DNA of 64,000 bases from Bordetella parapertussis (GCA_945866125.1 CAMBFZ010000017.1:23682-87681); one strand, 5' to 3'; counted from the first letter of the stretch, positions 8,543-18,748 are shown. Numbers and translations are program-made. The notes: a model not told the origin generated them from the sequence alone.

Positions 8543-10915
8543 TCAAAAACCGGTACCCAATTGGAATTGAAAGCGCTGGATGCGGTCAAATGATTTTGGG
8601 TTAATCGGATAACCCAGCGATAACTTTAAAGGCCCGACCGGCGAAATCCAGCTGATACCCAGGCCCGTGCTGTAGCGCATGTCGCCAACACTAATGCCCT
8701 GCCCGTCCTGCGGATTAAACACCTGACCGGCATCCAAAAAGGTGAACCAGCGCAGACTTCGATCAACCCCACTACCCGGGAAAGGCAGCTGTAGCTCGGC
8801 ATTAGCAACAACGCGTGCCTGTCCGCCGATCGGGAGGTTCACACCCGGCACGTTGGTGGTGCCGCCTGTTTCTGAAACCGACAACGAGCCCGCAAAATAA
8901 CCCCGCACCGAGCCAATACCACCGGCATAGTAATTTTTAAAAATCGGATAAGGACTACCGCCAAGACCGGCCCCGTAGTTGACCTCACCGTTCAACGCGA
9001 GCGTGATCGAGTTAAAGTAGGGCATGGGCATGAAATACTGATCCTGATACGTCGTTCGGTAATAACTCGCCGAGCCGGCCGGGGACACTTCTAGATTGGC
9101 ACGCTGATAGCGGCCTTTGGTCGGAATCAATGCGCTGTCGCGGTTATCGCGCTGCCACGCTGCCGTCAGCGGATAAGCCGTTGTCTGGGCCGTACCAATA
9201 CCGCCGGGGATACCGGAAAAATCTTCGACATATTGCAAGTACCGAGTCGGACTATTCGAGAACGTCTCGACCTTGGTGCTTTCAATACCGATACCCAAAA
9301 ATACCCGATCAAATTCCGAAAACGGCACGCCAAAACTGACGTTTGCACCGCGTGTCTGTACGCGGTAATCGGTATTAGTCAAATACAACGGTGGGCGCGC
9401 CGTACGCAAAAAAACTTCCACGGTACGACTGACACCATCGTCCGTAAAATACGGATTGGTATGCGAGACCGCAATGGTGCGGTAAATCTTGCTGGTGTTA
9501 ACGTTAATGCCGATATTGTTGCCGCTACCGAAAGCATTGGCTTGATTGATCGAGCCTGTCAGGGTCAATTTTTCGCTACTGGAAAAACCAGCGCCAATCA
9601 TCACGTTACCCGTCGGCTTTTCGGTCACGGCAACGTTCAGGTCGACCTGATCTGGCGTGCCCGGTACTTCAGGCGTGTCGATATTAGTGTCAGTAAAAAA
9701 TCCGAGACGACCCAGACGGTCACGCGAGAGACGGATTTTATCGCCATCGTACCAAGAGCTTTCAGCCTGACGGAATTCGCGCCGGATCACTTCATCCCGG
9801 GTTCGGTCATTACCGGAAATATTAATCCGGCGGACGTAAATCCGCTTGCCCGGATCAACAAAAATGGTGAAATTAACTTCATTAGTTTCACGATTGATCT
9901 CTGGGCTGGCATTGACGTTCGCAAAGGCATAGCCAAATACGCCCATGCGCTCGCTAATTTTGCGTGTGCTCGCCGACATTTTTTCGCCCGAATACGCTTC
10001 ACCGGGCTTCAGTGTAATCAGATCAGCCAGTTCTTTTTCACGCCCAAGCATCTCGCCTTCGAGCTTGATACTGGCCACCGTATATTTTTGTCCTTCGTTG
10101 ATATTCATCGTGACGAAGATATCTTTTTTATCCGGTGAAATCGATACTTGGGTGGAGTCGACTTGCATTTCTAGATAGCCGCGGTTCAAATAAAACGAGC
10201 GCAGTGCCTCGATATCGCCTGCCAGCTTTTGCTTGGAGTACTGGTCGGACTTGCTGTACCAGGTAAACCACCCTGAAGTCGACAACTTGAGCTGCCCCCG
10301 CAAGTCATCTTTGGAGAACGCCTTGTTACCAATGATATTGATCTGTTTGATGCGAGCCACTTCGCCTTCGTCAACAGCGAAGGTGACATTGACCCGGTTA
10401 CGCTCGATCGGCGTAACCGTGGCGGTGATCTGTACCGCATACAAGCCACGCGACAGATATTGTCGCTTGAGTTCTTGCTCCGCGCGGTCAACCAACGACT
10501 TATCCAAAATGCGCGACTCGCCCAGACCAATATCCTTGAGCGACTTAGTCAACTGGACCTTGTCGAATTCTTTGGTGCCGGTAAATTCGACGCTGGCGAT
10601 TGCCGGACGCTCTTCGACCATCACGACCAGCACGTCGCCATCGGCTTCGATCCGCACGTCTTTGAAAAAGCCGGTTGCATAAAGGGCTTTAATGGCGGCC
10701 GCAGCTTTGTCGTCGTTGAACGTATCGCCCACACGCACCGGCAAATAGTTAAACACCGTGCCAGCTTCGGTACGCTGAATGCCTTCAACCCGAATGTCTT
10801 TGACAGTAAACGGCTCAACAGCCACTGCCCGCCCGGACAGCAAAGCAAAGGCAGCAAGCGCGATCAGGCTACGGGAAAAAATCGGCAGCGCAAGGCGCCC
10901 GGAATCAAATTTCAT
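8543..10915 (-). CDS. bamA: outer membrane assembly factor BamA
   Basis: Core of the beta-barrel assembly machine in the outer membrane. The 790-residue protein has a signal peptide, five POTRA repeats (the first begins FTVKDIRVEGIQRTEAG) and a C-terminal 16-strand barrel. The barrel carries the conserved GGIGSVRGYF lid-lock region, and the protein ends in an aromatic terminus (FQFQLGTGF) typical of outer membrane proteins. It lies between rseP and skp, the standard envelope-biogenesis order. Confidence 0.98.
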   Translation of the reverse strand: MKFDSGRLALPIFSRSLIALAAFALLSGRAVAVEPFTVKDIRVEGIQRTEAGTVFNYLPVRVGDTFNDDKAAAAIKALYATGFFKDVRIEADGDVLVVMVEERPAIASVEFTGTKEFDKVQLTKSLKDIGLGESRILDKSLVDRAEQELKRQYLSRGLYAVQITATVTPIERNRVNVTFAVDEGEVARIKQINIIGNKAFSKDDLRGQLKLSTSGWFTWYSKSDQYSKQKLAGDIEALRSFYLNRGYLEMQVDSTQVSISPDKKDIFVTMNINEGQKYTVASIKLEGEMLGREKELADLITLKPGEAYSGEKMSASTRKISERMGVFGYAFANVNASPEINRETNEVNFTIFVDPGKRIYVRRINISGNDRTRDEVIRREFRQAESSWYDGDKIRLSRDRLGRLGFFTDTNIDTPEVPGTPDQVDLNVAVTEKPTGNVMIGAGFSSSEKLTLTGSINQANAFGSGNNIGINVNTSKIYRTIAVSHTNPYFTDDGVSRTVEVFLRTARPPLYLTNTDYRVQTRGANVSFGVPFSEFDRVFLGIGIESTKVETFSNSPTRYLQYVEDFSGIPGGIGTAQTTAYPLTAAWQRDNRDSALIPTKGRYQRANLEVSPAGSASYYRTTYQDQYFMPMPYFNSITLALNGEVNYGAGLGGSPYPIFKNYYAGGIGSVRGYFAGSLSVSETGGTTNVPGVNLPIGGQARVVANAELQLPFPGSGVDRSLRWFTFLDAGQVFNPQDGQGISVGDMRYSTGLGISWISPVGPLKLSLGYPINPKSFDRIQRFQFQLGTGF

Positions 10916-10972
10916 CAGCTAAGTTTCGAGAGTTTGTAGCCAGCCTTGGTAAGGCCCGGCAATACGGCACGG

Positions 10973-12331
10973 TCACGTCATCAGGCGCGCAATATCGTTA
11001 AACATCGCCAGTGCCATCATGACCATCAAGATACCCAATCCCGCACGCTGGGCAATCTCACCCACTCTTTGCGGCACTGGACGTCCAGTCAAAAGTTCCA
11101 GCGAATAATACAACAAATGCCCCCCGTCCAGAACCGGAATCGGGAGCAGATTCATCACACCGAGGCTGATGCTGATGAACGCAATAAACGACAAAAAACT
11201 AATCATGCCTATGCGCGCGGTCTGGCCGGCATAGTCGGCAATGGTGATCGGCCCCGTGATGTTCTTCAGCGAAGCCTCACGGGTTAGCATTTTGCCAAGC
11301 ATGGTGAGCGTCATGCTGCTGGTCTCCCAGACCTTTACCACGGCCCGTTGCAACGCTTGAATGGGCGTGGCACGCAACACCGTCATCTCGCCAGCGAGAT
11401 CGACTTGTGCCTTGATGCGACCGACGGTTTTCCCGGCTGCCTGCTCGGCCTGTGGCACCACGGTCACGCTAAATGAGCCGCTGCCCCGCCGGCCAGTCAG
11501 CACCAGCGACTGCCCGGCCGACGCCTGCAATGTGTCGATCAGGGCCACGCCGTCGGCGACTAGCTCGCCATTAATCGTTTCAATCAAGTCGCCGCTTTGC
11601 AGACCGGCACGGGCCGCAGGACCATCCGGCAAAATTTTGCCCAGCCGGGCGCGGGGCCGCGGAAATTCGAGCCCAAGCCTGCTGAGCAGTTCTGCATCAA
11701 GGTCGGCGTTCCCACCGCCCGCCGGCGACAAACGTGCTTCGACAATGTGCGACACCCCGTCGTGACTGCCACGCTGCAGATCAAGCTTGACGACCCGATC
11801 ATCCATCGCCGATTGCAAAAGCTTCCAACGTAATTCAGACCACGCAAGGATAGGCTCGCCATCGACTGCCATGACCACGTCCCCCGCTCGCAGGCCAGCT
11901 TGATAGGCGAGTGAATCGGCGACCACGCCGACCCGCGCCACCGGCTCTGGGATACCGTGAATGAAGAGTCCGGCAAAAATGGCGATGGCCAGCAAAAAAT
12001 TGGCGATCGGTCCGGCGGCGACGATGGCAATCCGCTTGCCCACAGGCTGACGCGTAAATTCGCGCGGCGCATCGGCGGCAGCGATCTCGCCGGCGTCGTC
12101 TTCGCGCGCATCGAGCATTTTGACGTAGCCACCAAGCGGTACGGCCGACAGCGCCCACTCGGTCTGATCAGCACCAAAGCGGCGGGACCAGATGACCTTG
12201 CCCATCCCTACCGAAAAACGCAGCACTTTGACGCCGCACCAGCGCGCCACCAAATAGTGGCCCAGCTCATGCACGATGATGAGCACGCCGAGCACGACCG
12301 CGAAGGCCAATACAGTTTGCAGCATTACCAT
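10973..12331 (-). CDS. rseP: RIP site-2 zinc metalloprotease RseP
   Basis: Inner membrane protease that cleaves anti-sigma factors and signal peptide remnants within the membrane. The zinc motif HELGHYLVARWCGVKV is in the first membrane helix. Two PDZ domains follow, and the C-terminal NLLPIPVLDGGHL supplies the third zinc ligand. It has 452 residues. The start could be the ATG at 12331 or one two codons later. It lies 22 bp from dxr. Confidence 0.96.
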   Translation of the reverse strand: MVMLQTVLAFAVVLGVLIIVHELGHYLVARWCGVKVLRFSVGMGKVIWSRRFGADQTEWALSAVPLGGYVKMLDAREDDAGEIAAADAPREFTRQPVGKRIAIVAAGPIANFLLAIAIFAGLFIHGIPEPVARVGVVADSLAYQAGLRAGDVVMAVDGEPILAWSELRWKLLQSAMDDRVVKLDLQRGSHDGVSHIVEARLSPAGGGNADLDAELLSRLGLEFPRPRARLGKILPDGPAARAGLQSGDLIETINGELVADGVALIDTLQASAGQSLVLTGRRGSGSFSVTVVPQAEQAAGKTVGRIKAQVDLAGEMTVLRATPIQALQRAVVKVWETSSMTLTMLGKMLTREASLKNITGPITIADYAGQTARIGMISFLSFIAFISISLGVMNLLPIPVLDGGHLLYYSLELLTGRPVPQRVGEIAQRAGLGILMVMMALAMFNDIARLMT

Positions 12332-12352
12332 GGTCTTATTCCGGTATCAGGT

Positions 12353-13525
12353 TCAGGCAGATAACAAGGAGCGCGCCAGCGACCGCGCGCGACGATCTTG
12401 CTCAAGCAGATCGTCGAGGTTGTCGACCGCATCAGCGGGCAAAGACGACATGACGTTCGCGATGACCTGGTTAATTTGGCGAAATCCAATTTGACGTTCG
12501 AGGAAAGCGTCGACTGCAATTTCATTGGCCGCGTTCATCAGCGCAGCCGCACTACCGCCGGCCTCCAGCGCATCAAAAGCCAGCTTGAGGCAGGGGAATT
12601 GCTGGAAATCCGGACGCCGGAAATCGAGCCGGCCAATCTGCGCCAGATCAATCGGCGCAACCCCGGAATCAATGCGTTCGGGATAGGCCAGCGCATGCGC
12701 AATTGGGGTGCGCATATCGGGGTTACCGAGTTGCGCCAAGACAGAACCATCAACATACGACACCATTGAGTGGATCACGCTTTGCGGATGAATGACGACG
12801 TCAATCTGGGCCGGTGTCGCCCCGAACAGCCAATGCGCCTCGATCACTTCGAGGCCTTTGTTCATCATCGTGGCCGAGTCGACCGAAATTTTTCTACCCA
12901 TGCTCCAGTTTGGATGGGCTACAGCCTGCTCGGGGGTGACGTGATCGAGCGTCTCGACAGCGCGGTCCAAAAAAGGTCCCCCCGACGCGGTGAGCAAAAT
13001 TTTTCGGATGCCGTGGGCTGAGGGCTCGCGCCGGTAGTCCAAGGGCAGGCACTGAAAAATCGCATTGTGCTCGCTATCAATAGGCAACAGCGTGGCACCA
13101 TTCTGCGCGACGGCATCCATAAACAACTGGCCCGACATGACCAGGGCCTCTTTATTGGCGAGTAATATTTTTTTACCTGCCCGCGCTGCCGCAATCGATG
13201 GTGGCAATCCTGCCGCACCGACAATGGCCGCCATGACGGTCGTACAATCGGACGCCGTTGCAATCGCACAGAGCGCCGCGTCGCCGTAGCTGATCTCGGT
13301 TTTCAAACCAGCGTTCCGTAATAACGGCGCCAGTTTGGCCGCCGCGTCAGCCGAACCCACCACTGCTTGCCGCGGATGAAAGCGCGCGCATAAAACGGCG
13401 AGTTCCTCAACCTTGTTAAACGCGCTCAGCGCATAGACGGAATAGCGATCCGGATAACGGGCGATCACATCCAAAGTGGAGAGACCGATTGATCCGGTGG
13501 CGCCAAGTATCGTAATCGATTGCAT
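12353..13525 (-). CDS. dxr: 1-deoxy-D-xylulose 5-phosphate reductoisomerase
   Basis: Second step of the non-mevalonate isoprenoid pathway, making 2-C-methylerythritol 4-phosphate with NADPH. It has the N-terminal dinucleotide fold ITILGATGSIGLSTLDV, then LANKEALVMSG, and the metal and substrate motif IDSEHNAIFQCL. It has 390 residues. Its product feeds the undecaprenyl lipid made by uppS in the same operon. Confidence 0.97.
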   Translation of the reverse strand: MQSITILGATGSIGLSTLDVIARYPDRYSVYALSAFNKVEELAVLCARFHPRQAVVGSADAAAKLAPLLRNAGLKTEISYGDAALCAIATASDCTTVMAAIVGAAGLPPSIAAARAGKKILLANKEALVMSGQLFMDAVAQNGATLLPIDSEHNAIFQCLPLDYRREPSAHGIRKILLTASGGPFLDRAVETLDHVTPEQAVAHPNWSMGRKISVDSATMMNKGLEVIEAHWLFGATPAQIDVVIHPQSVIHSMVSYVDGSVLAQLGNPDMRTPIAHALAYPERIDSGVAPIDLAQIGRLDFRRPDFQQFPCLKLAFDALEAGGSAAALMNAANEIAVDAFLERQIGFRQINQVIANVMSSLPADAVDNLDDLLEQDRRARSLARSLLSA

Positions 13526-13545
13526 CGTGCCGTTTCTCCGTTTGC

Positions 13546-14364
13546 TTACAGCCGCGCGCTAAGCAGCAAGGCCAACGGCATCACGGGAATGAGCGCATCA
13601 ATCCGATCGAGGACCCCGCCATGCCCAGGCAACAGTCGGCTGCTGTCTTTGACGCCGGCACGCCGCTTCATCAGCGACTCAAACAAATCGCCCACAATAC
13701 TTGCTGCCACCAGCGCCGTCATCAAGAGCACCCACAAAGGCCAGCCAGCCTTCTGCTGCAACTCGACACAAAATGTCGCCGACAAAGCCGGAATAAAACT
13801 TGATACCGCACCAAGCAGCAACACCGCAAGCCAGCCACCCAAGGCGCCCTCCCAGCTTTTTCCCGGCGAGATGTGCGGTGCCAGCTTGCGCTTTCCAAAG
13901 GCCTTGCCGGCAAAGTAAGCGCCGATGTCCGCCACCCACACAATTGCCATCGCTGATACGAGCGTAACGGCTGAGCGCTGAAACAAGCTCGCCATCGCAA
14001 TGAAGCAACCCAGTAAAGCCAGTAAATACACCACCGTGAACAAGCCACCACGCAAACCACTGACCTCAGGCAAGCCGAATTTTAATGCCGGCACAAAGCG
14101 CACCGCCCAGATCAGCACGCACAAGCCAGCCAATGTTTCTGGATTGGTCGCCGACCCGCCGTTGAGCATCAACAGCAGCACCGCGGCGCCGACTAAAGCC
14201 AAAGGGAGCGCACGGGCATTGTTGAACAAGCGCAGGCTCTCCCAGCAAGCCGCACCAAAAAATACCGCCACCGCGCACTGAAACGCCAGCACCGAACCGG
14301 AACCCAGAATCACCGCGAGCAGCAGGAGAAGAACAATAGCCGTGCGAATGCGCTGGCTCAGCAT
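13546..14364 (-). CDS. cdsA: phosphatidate cytidylyltransferase
   Basis: Makes CDP-diacylglycerol from phosphatidate and CTP at the inner membrane. The protein is strongly hydrophobic with several membrane segments. The C-terminal signature runs from GDLFESLMKRRAGVKDSS through LPGHGGVLDRIDAL. It has 272 residues. Its ATG overlaps the uppS stop by one base, which indicates coupled translation. Confidence 0.96.
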   Translation of the reverse strand: MLSQRIRTAIVLLLLLAVILGSGSVLAFQCAVAVFFGAACWESLRLFNNARALPLALVGAAVLLLMLNGGSATNPETLAGLCVLIWAVRFVPALKFGLPEVSGLRGGLFTVVYLLALLGCFIAMASLFQRSAVTLVSAMAIVWVADIGAYFAGKAFGKRKLAPHISPGKSWEGALGGWLAVLLLGAVSSFIPALSATFCVELQQKAGWPLWVLLMTALVAASIVGDLFESLMKRRAGVKDSSRLLPGHGGVLDRIDALIPVMPLALLLSARL

Positions 14365-15122
14365 CAGGAAGCTTTCCTGACCGCGACGAGTTGCGCGCTG
14401 GTGCGGCCGAAGCGACGCTCGCGCTGCTGATAAGACGCGATGGCCTCGTCGAGCGCAGCGGCATCAAAATCAGGCCAGAAGGTATCGGTGAAATAAAGCT
14501 CGGTGTAAGCCAGCTGCCACAGCAGGAAGTTGGAGATGCGTTGCTCGCCGCCGGTGCGGATAAATAAGTCCGGTTCGGGCGCGTAGGCCATGGCGAGATA
14601 AGGCGCGAAGTCTTCTTCGGCAAATCGGCCTTGCCCCGGCTTGGCCGCAACCATTTTTTCCATCGCTTGTAACAAATCCCAGCGACCGCCGTAATTGGCG
14701 CAAATGGTCACGGTCAGGCCGCTGTTGTCTGCCGTTTTTTGCTCTGCCGCCGCAATCAGGGCCTGCAGTCCGCTATCAAATCGTGACAGGTCACCGACCA
14801 CTTTGAGGCGGATGTCATTGACATGCATCTTGCCGACCTCACGCTCCAGCGCGCTGACAAACAAGCGCATCAGCGTCGTGACTTCATCGGGCGGACGGCG
14901 CCAGTTTTCGGAGCTGAACGCAAACAGCGTCAGATACCGAATGCCGCGCTCTTTGCAGGCTTTGACGACACCGCGCACGGCCTCGACGCCCTTGACGTGG
15001 CCGGTCACCCGTGGCAGATAACGCGAGGTCGCCCAACGGCCATTGCCATCCATAATGATGGCCACATGGGCAGGGATGCCACGGTCTTCCGGTACTTCCT
15101 GTGTCGAGCTTTTTGGAGTCAT
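14364..15122 (-). CDS. uppS: isoprenyl transferase (undecaprenyl diphosphate synthase)
   Basis: cis-prenyltransferase that makes the C55 lipid carrier for peptidoglycan and O-antigen. The N-terminal HVAIIMDGNGRWA contains the catalytic Asp and pyrophosphate-binding residues. FAFSSENWRRP and the C-terminal LFIRTGGEQRISNFLLWQ complete the family signature. It has 252 residues. It lies between frr and cdsA, as in most betaproteobacteria. Confidence 0.97.
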   Translation of the reverse strand: MTPKSSTQEVPEDRGIPAHVAIIMDGNGRWATSRYLPRVTGHVKGVEAVRGVVKACKERGIRYLTLFAFSSENWRRPPDEVTTLMRLFVSALEREVGKMHVNDIRLKVVGDLSRFDSGLQALIAAAEQKTADNSGLTVTICANYGGRWDLLQAMEKMVAAKPGQGRFAEEDFAPYLAMAYAPEPDLFIRTGGEQRISNFLLWQLAYTELYFTDTFWPDFDAAALDEAIASYQQRERRFGRTSAQLVAVRKAS

Positions 15123-15189
15123 GGTCAGCGATGAAATGACATCGTTGCGAATAAAAAAAGTAGCAGAGCGAACAAGGTCTGCCGTTGTA

Positions 15190-15750
15190 CTACACCGTCA
15201 GCACTTCTTTTTCTTTTTCGATCACCATTTTGTCGATTTCGGTGACAAATTTGTCGGTGAGTTTCTGCACCTCGTCCTGTGCGCGGCGCTCGTCGTCTTC
15301 CGAAATCGCTTTATCTTTGAGCAGTTTTTTAAGCACCTCGTTGGCATCACGGCGAATATTACGTACCGCGATTTTGGCGTCCTCGGCTTCGCTCTTGACC
15401 AGCTTGACCATCTCCTTGCGGCGCTCTTCAGTCAGTGCCGGCGTGGGCACGCGAATCATCTCGCCTTGCGTGGAGGGGTTCAGTCCCAGGTCGGAATCAC
15501 GAATTGCCTTTTCAATGGTGCCCAGCATTTTCTTTTCCCAGGGTTGAACGCCGATGGTGCGCGCATCAACCAGCGTGACGTTGGCCACTTGGGTAATGTT
15601 GGTCGGGGTACCGTAGTAATCGACCATCACATGATCAAGAATACCCGTATGCGCGCGTCCGGTGCGCACCTTGGCCAGATCGGCCTTGAGGGTATCGATC
15701 GATTTATGCATCTTCTGCTCGGTATTCTTTTTGACGTCAGCGATCGTCAT
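15190..15750 (-). CDS. frr: ribosome recycling factor
   Basis: Splits post-termination ribosomes together with EF-G. The 186 residues match the family. LAKVRTGRAHTGILDHV, the ITQVANVTLVDART region and the C-terminal helix with KLTDKFVTEIDKM are characteristic. It has normal spacing within the rpsB-tsf-pyrH-frr translation cluster. Confidence 0.98.
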   Translation of the reverse strand: MTIADVKKNTEQKMHKSIDTLKADLAKVRTGRAHTGILDHVMVDYYGTPTNITQVANVTLVDARTIGVQPWEKKMLGTIEKAIRDSDLGLNPSTQGEMIRVPTPALTEERRKEMVKLVKSEAEDAKIAVRNIRRDANEVLKKLLKDKAISEDDERRAQDEVQKLTDKFVTEIDKMVIEKEKEVLTV

Positions 15751-15799
15751 AGGGCTCTCCTCTTAAACGGGTGGATGCTGTTTGTTCTTTTGCCTGTTT

Positions 15800-16516
15800 T
15801 TATACGTGGACCAGCGTGCCTTCGTCTTCACCCATCACGACCCGCTGCAGTGCACCAGCTTTGACGATGGAGAATACCTTAATTGGCAACTTCTGATCAC
15901 GGCACAGCGCAAAAGCGGTCGCGTCCATCACCTGCAAATGCTGGGAAATGGCTTCATCAAACGTGATGCTCGCATAACGCGTCGCAGACGGGTCTTTTTT
16001 GGGATCGGCGCTATAGACGCCGTCCACCTTGGTTGCCTTGAGCACCACTTCGGCGCCAATCTCTGCACCGCGCAGTGCCGCTGCGGTGTCGGTGGTAAAA
16101 AACGGATTACCGGTGCCGGCGGCAAAAATGACGATTTTGCCTTCTTCGAGGTATTGCAGTGCTTTGGGGCGCACATACGGCTCCACCACCTGCTCAATAC
16201 CGATCGCCGACATTACCCGCGCGACCATACCGGCCTGACGCATCGCGTCGGCCAGAGCAAGCGAATTCATCACAGTGGCCAGCATGCCCATATAGTCGGC
16301 CGTGGCGCGATCCATTCCTTGCGCACCGGGCGCTACGCCGCGAAAAATATTACCGCCACCGATGACGATGGCGATCTCGACACCGAGTTTGGCCACATCG
16401 GAGACGTCGCTGACCATCCGATCAATGGTGGCGCGGTTGATGCCATAAGGGTCATCGCCCATCAGGGCCTCACCGGAGAGTTTCAGGAGGACGCGCTTAT
16501 AAGCGGGTGTTGTCAT
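15800..16516 (-). CDS. pyrH: UMP kinase
   Basis: Phosphorylates UMP to UDP, a step controlled by GTP and UTP in bacteria. The amino acid kinase fold is shown by KRVLLKLSGEALMG at the N terminus, IVIGGGNIFRG, and KATKVDGVYSADP near the C-terminal half. It has 238 residues. It is separated from tsf by a strong terminator, so part of its expression must come from readthrough or an internal promoter. Confidence 0.97.
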   Translation of the reverse strand: MTTPAYKRVLLKLSGEALMGDDPYGINRATIDRMVSDVSDVAKLGVEIAIVIGGGNIFRGVAPGAQGMDRATADYMGMLATVMNSLALADAMRQAGMVARVMSAIGIEQVVEPYVRPKALQYLEEGKIVIFAAGTGNPFFTTDTAAALRGAEIGAEVVLKATKVDGVYSADPKKDPSATRYASITFDEAISQHLQVMDATAFALCRDQKLPIKVFSIVKAGALQRVVMGEDEGTLVHV

Positions 16517-16619
16517 GGTCCAGGCTCCAGAGGGTTACTGATTTCAATTTAATACGAAAAAACAATCGTTATTTTACCGGTTGCCCGACACTTTTCGCCT
16601 GACTGCGGGCAGACAGCCC

Positions 16620-16645
16620 AAAAAAACGGGCCTCGCGGCCCGTTT
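16620..16645 (-). terminator. intrinsic terminator after tsf
   Basis: A perfect 9-bp GC-rich stem (AAACGGGCC paired with GGCCCGTTT) with a TCGC loop is followed, on the minus strand, by a run of T. It lies 15 bp past the tsf stop and before pyrH. It probably reduces expression of the downstream operon relative to rpsB and tsf. Confidence 0.85.
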
Positions 16646-16659
16646 GGTATTGCCTGTTT

Positions 16660-17541
16660 TTACGCTTGCTTTGCCGCTGCGACCTGGGCTGCCACCTCGG
16701 CAGCAAAGTCATCCTGCTTTTTCTCGATACCTTCACCAACGATAAACATCGTAAACGCCTTTACCGACGTATTTGCCGCTTTGAGCATTTGCTCCACGGT
16801 TTGCTTATCGTTCTTGACGAAGGATTGATTGAACAGCGATACCTCTTTCAGGTATTTCTGAACCGAACCCTCAACCATCTTGGTCGCGATATCGGCCGGC
16901 TTGCCCGATTCGACCGCTTTGAGATGCGCGACCGAACGCTCTTTTTCAATCAGGTCAGCCGGCACTTGATCCGATGAAAGCGCCACTGGTTTCATCGCTG
17001 CGATATGCATGGCGACGTCTTTGCCTACCTGCTCATCCGCGCCGTCATATTCAACCATGACGCCGATACGGGTACCGTGCAGATAGGAGGTCAGTTTGGC
17101 GTTGGTTTGGAAGCGCTTGAAGCGGCGAATCGACATGTTTTCGCCGATACGACCGACCAGCGCGGCGCGCTGTTCTTCGACGGTCTTGCCATCGAGCGGC
17201 AAGGCACCCAGCGCAGCCAGATCCGCAGGATTGTGCTCGGCGATCAAACGAGCGACCGTCGTGGCCAGCGCCAGGAAGTCATCGTTTTTGGTGACGAAAT
17301 CGGTTTCGCAATTGACTTCAACCAGTGCGCCCACACCACCGGCGATATACGCAGTAACCACGCCTTCGGCGGTTACGCGCGACGCGGCTTTGGAGGCCTT
17401 GCTACCGAGTTTAACGCGCAGGATCTCTTCAGCACGCTCCATATCACCATCGGCTTCGGTCAATGCTTTTTTGCACTCCATCATTGGCGCGTCGGTTTTT
17501 GCGCGCAGTTCACCTACCATTGCTGCAGTAATTGCCGCCAT
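16660..17541 (-). CDS. tsf: translation elongation factor Ts
   Basis: Guanine nucleotide exchange factor for EF-Tu. The N-terminal UBA-like domain has the signature VGELRAKTDAPMMECKKAL. The core contains ALVEVNCETDFV, the conserved contact region, and the C-terminal subdomain ends with the MFIVGEGIEKK helix. It has 293 residues. It is co-oriented with rpsB, with a hairpin between them. Confidence 0.98.
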   Translation of the reverse strand: MAAITAAMVGELRAKTDAPMMECKKALTEADGDMERAEEILRVKLGSKASKAASRVTAEGVVTAYIAGGVGALVEVNCETDFVTKNDDFLALATTVARLIAEHNPADLAALGALPLDGKTVEEQRAALVGRIGENMSIRRFKRFQTNAKLTSYLHGTRIGVMVEYDGADEQVGKDVAMHIAAMKPVALSSDQVPADLIEKERSVAHLKAVESGKPADIATKMVEGSVQKYLKEVSLFNQSFVKNDKQTVEQMLKAANTSVKAFTMFIVGEGIEKKQDDFAAEVAAQVAAAKQA

Positions 17542-17582
17542 TTTCTTCTCCTGAATAATTCACATCACAAATAATCTGTTCG

Positions 17583-17610
17583 AAAAAAAGGGGCGAACCG
17601 CTGTTGCCCC
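17583..17610 (-). terminator. hairpin/attenuator between rpsB and tsf
   Basis: On the minus strand GGGGC pairs with GCCCC across an 11-nt loop and is followed by seven T. It lies between the rpsB stop and the tsf start. It looks like a weak intrinsic terminator or attenuator that would make rpsB mRNA more abundant than tsf mRNA. Confidence 0.6.
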
Positions 17611-17659
17611 GATTTTTACCCGCCGCTACGCAAGCGACGTTGTCCAAACAGGATGGGCC

Positions 17660-18409
17660 TTAGGCCTGTTCGCTGACCTCAACGAATTCGTCCGCGCCGC
17701 CTTTGATTGCTTCGACAGTTTCGTGCACAGCGTTGGCACGCCCTTCGAGGATGGCATCAGCCACACCACGCGCATACAAGGTGATCGCTTTGGACGAGTC
17801 GTCATTGCCCGGAATGACATAGGTCACGCCGTCAGGCGAGTGATTGGTGTCGACTACGCCAATGATGGGGATACCGAGCTTGGTTGCTTCGGTAATGGCG
17901 CCCTTGTGATAACCGACGTCGATCACAAAAATCGCATCCGGCACGCCGCCCATGTCCTTGATGCCGCCAATGGCTTTTTGCAGCTTGATCATTTCGCGGC
18001 TAAACATCAGCGCTTCTTTTTTTGACAGCTTTTCAACCGAACCGTCAGCGATCGATGCTTCCATTTCTTTCAGGCGCTTGATCGAGGTCTTGATGGTCTT
18101 GAAATTGGTCAGCATGCCGCCGAGCCAACGCTGATCGACGAACGGCACACCGGCACGCTGCGCTTCAGCGGCAATAATGTCGCGCGCCTGACGCTTAGTA
18201 CCGACCATCAGGATAGTGCCGCGGTTAGCCGATAATTGACGGATGTACTTCATCGCCTCCTGGTACATGCCTAGGGTCTTTTCCAGGTTGACGATATGAA
18301 TTTTGTTGCGATGACCGAAAATGAACGGGGCCATCTTTGGGTTCCAGAAGCGGGTTTGGTGGCCAAAGTGGACACCGGCTTCCAGCATTTCACGCATGGT
18401 AACTGACAT
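17660..18409 (-). CDS. rpsB: 30S ribosomal protein S2
   Basis: Small-subunit ribosomal protein. The start at 18409 (MSVTMREMLEAGVHFGHQ) is fixed by the family N terminus and by a CTGGAG ribosome site; an open reading frame extends upstream to 18553 but is not coding. It has 249 residues with FWNPKMAPFIFGHRNKIHI and TKRQARDIIAAEAQRAG. It heads the minus-strand superoperon. Confidence 0.98.
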   Translation of the reverse strand: MSVTMREMLEAGVHFGHQTRFWNPKMAPFIFGHRNKIHIVNLEKTLGMYQEAMKYIRQLSANRGTILMVGTKRQARDIIAAEAQRAGVPFVDQRWLGGMLTNFKTIKTSIKRLKEMEASIADGSVEKLSKKEALMFSREMIKLQKAIGGIKDMGGVPDAIFVIDVGYHKGAITEATKLGIPIIGVVDTNHSPDGVTYVIPGNDDSSKAITLYARGVADAILEGRANAVHETVEAIKGGADEFVEVSEQA

Positions 18410-18748
18410 GACATTCTCCAGGGTTAGGTCTGGAACCTGGCCAGTGACCCGCGCCGATTTGCTCAGCGTGGGCACCCTTGTCGGCGCAGGTTCGCGATTT
18501 AATACAATCAAAAAACAATTTGGGTTCAGTCTGACCCCGCTGCCGGGACTCAACTAGATCTCAGTTTGAAAACTTATTTAGCGAAATCAGGCAGTTTCAT
18601 GCCGTCTTTTCAAGCTAACCCACGATTGTACGCGATAAACCCTGTTTTTTCCAAATCGGTCCCCATCCTGAAGCAGATGCACCGCCGCTCGACTATAATT
18701 TCAGATTACTCCTAACCAGCGCCGGCAACCGGCCGCACGTAACAGACC
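18410..18748. promoter_or_regulatory. divergent rpsB/map control region
   Basis: This 339-bp gap separates divergent rpsB and map. For map a consensus TATAAT is at 18694-18699, about 50 bp before the ATG, with no good -35 hexamer at 17 bp. The rpsB leader is long (over 100 nt before its ATG), which would suit leader-mediated feedback by S2 as known in other bacteria. I could not draw a convincing leader structure. Confidence 0.5.
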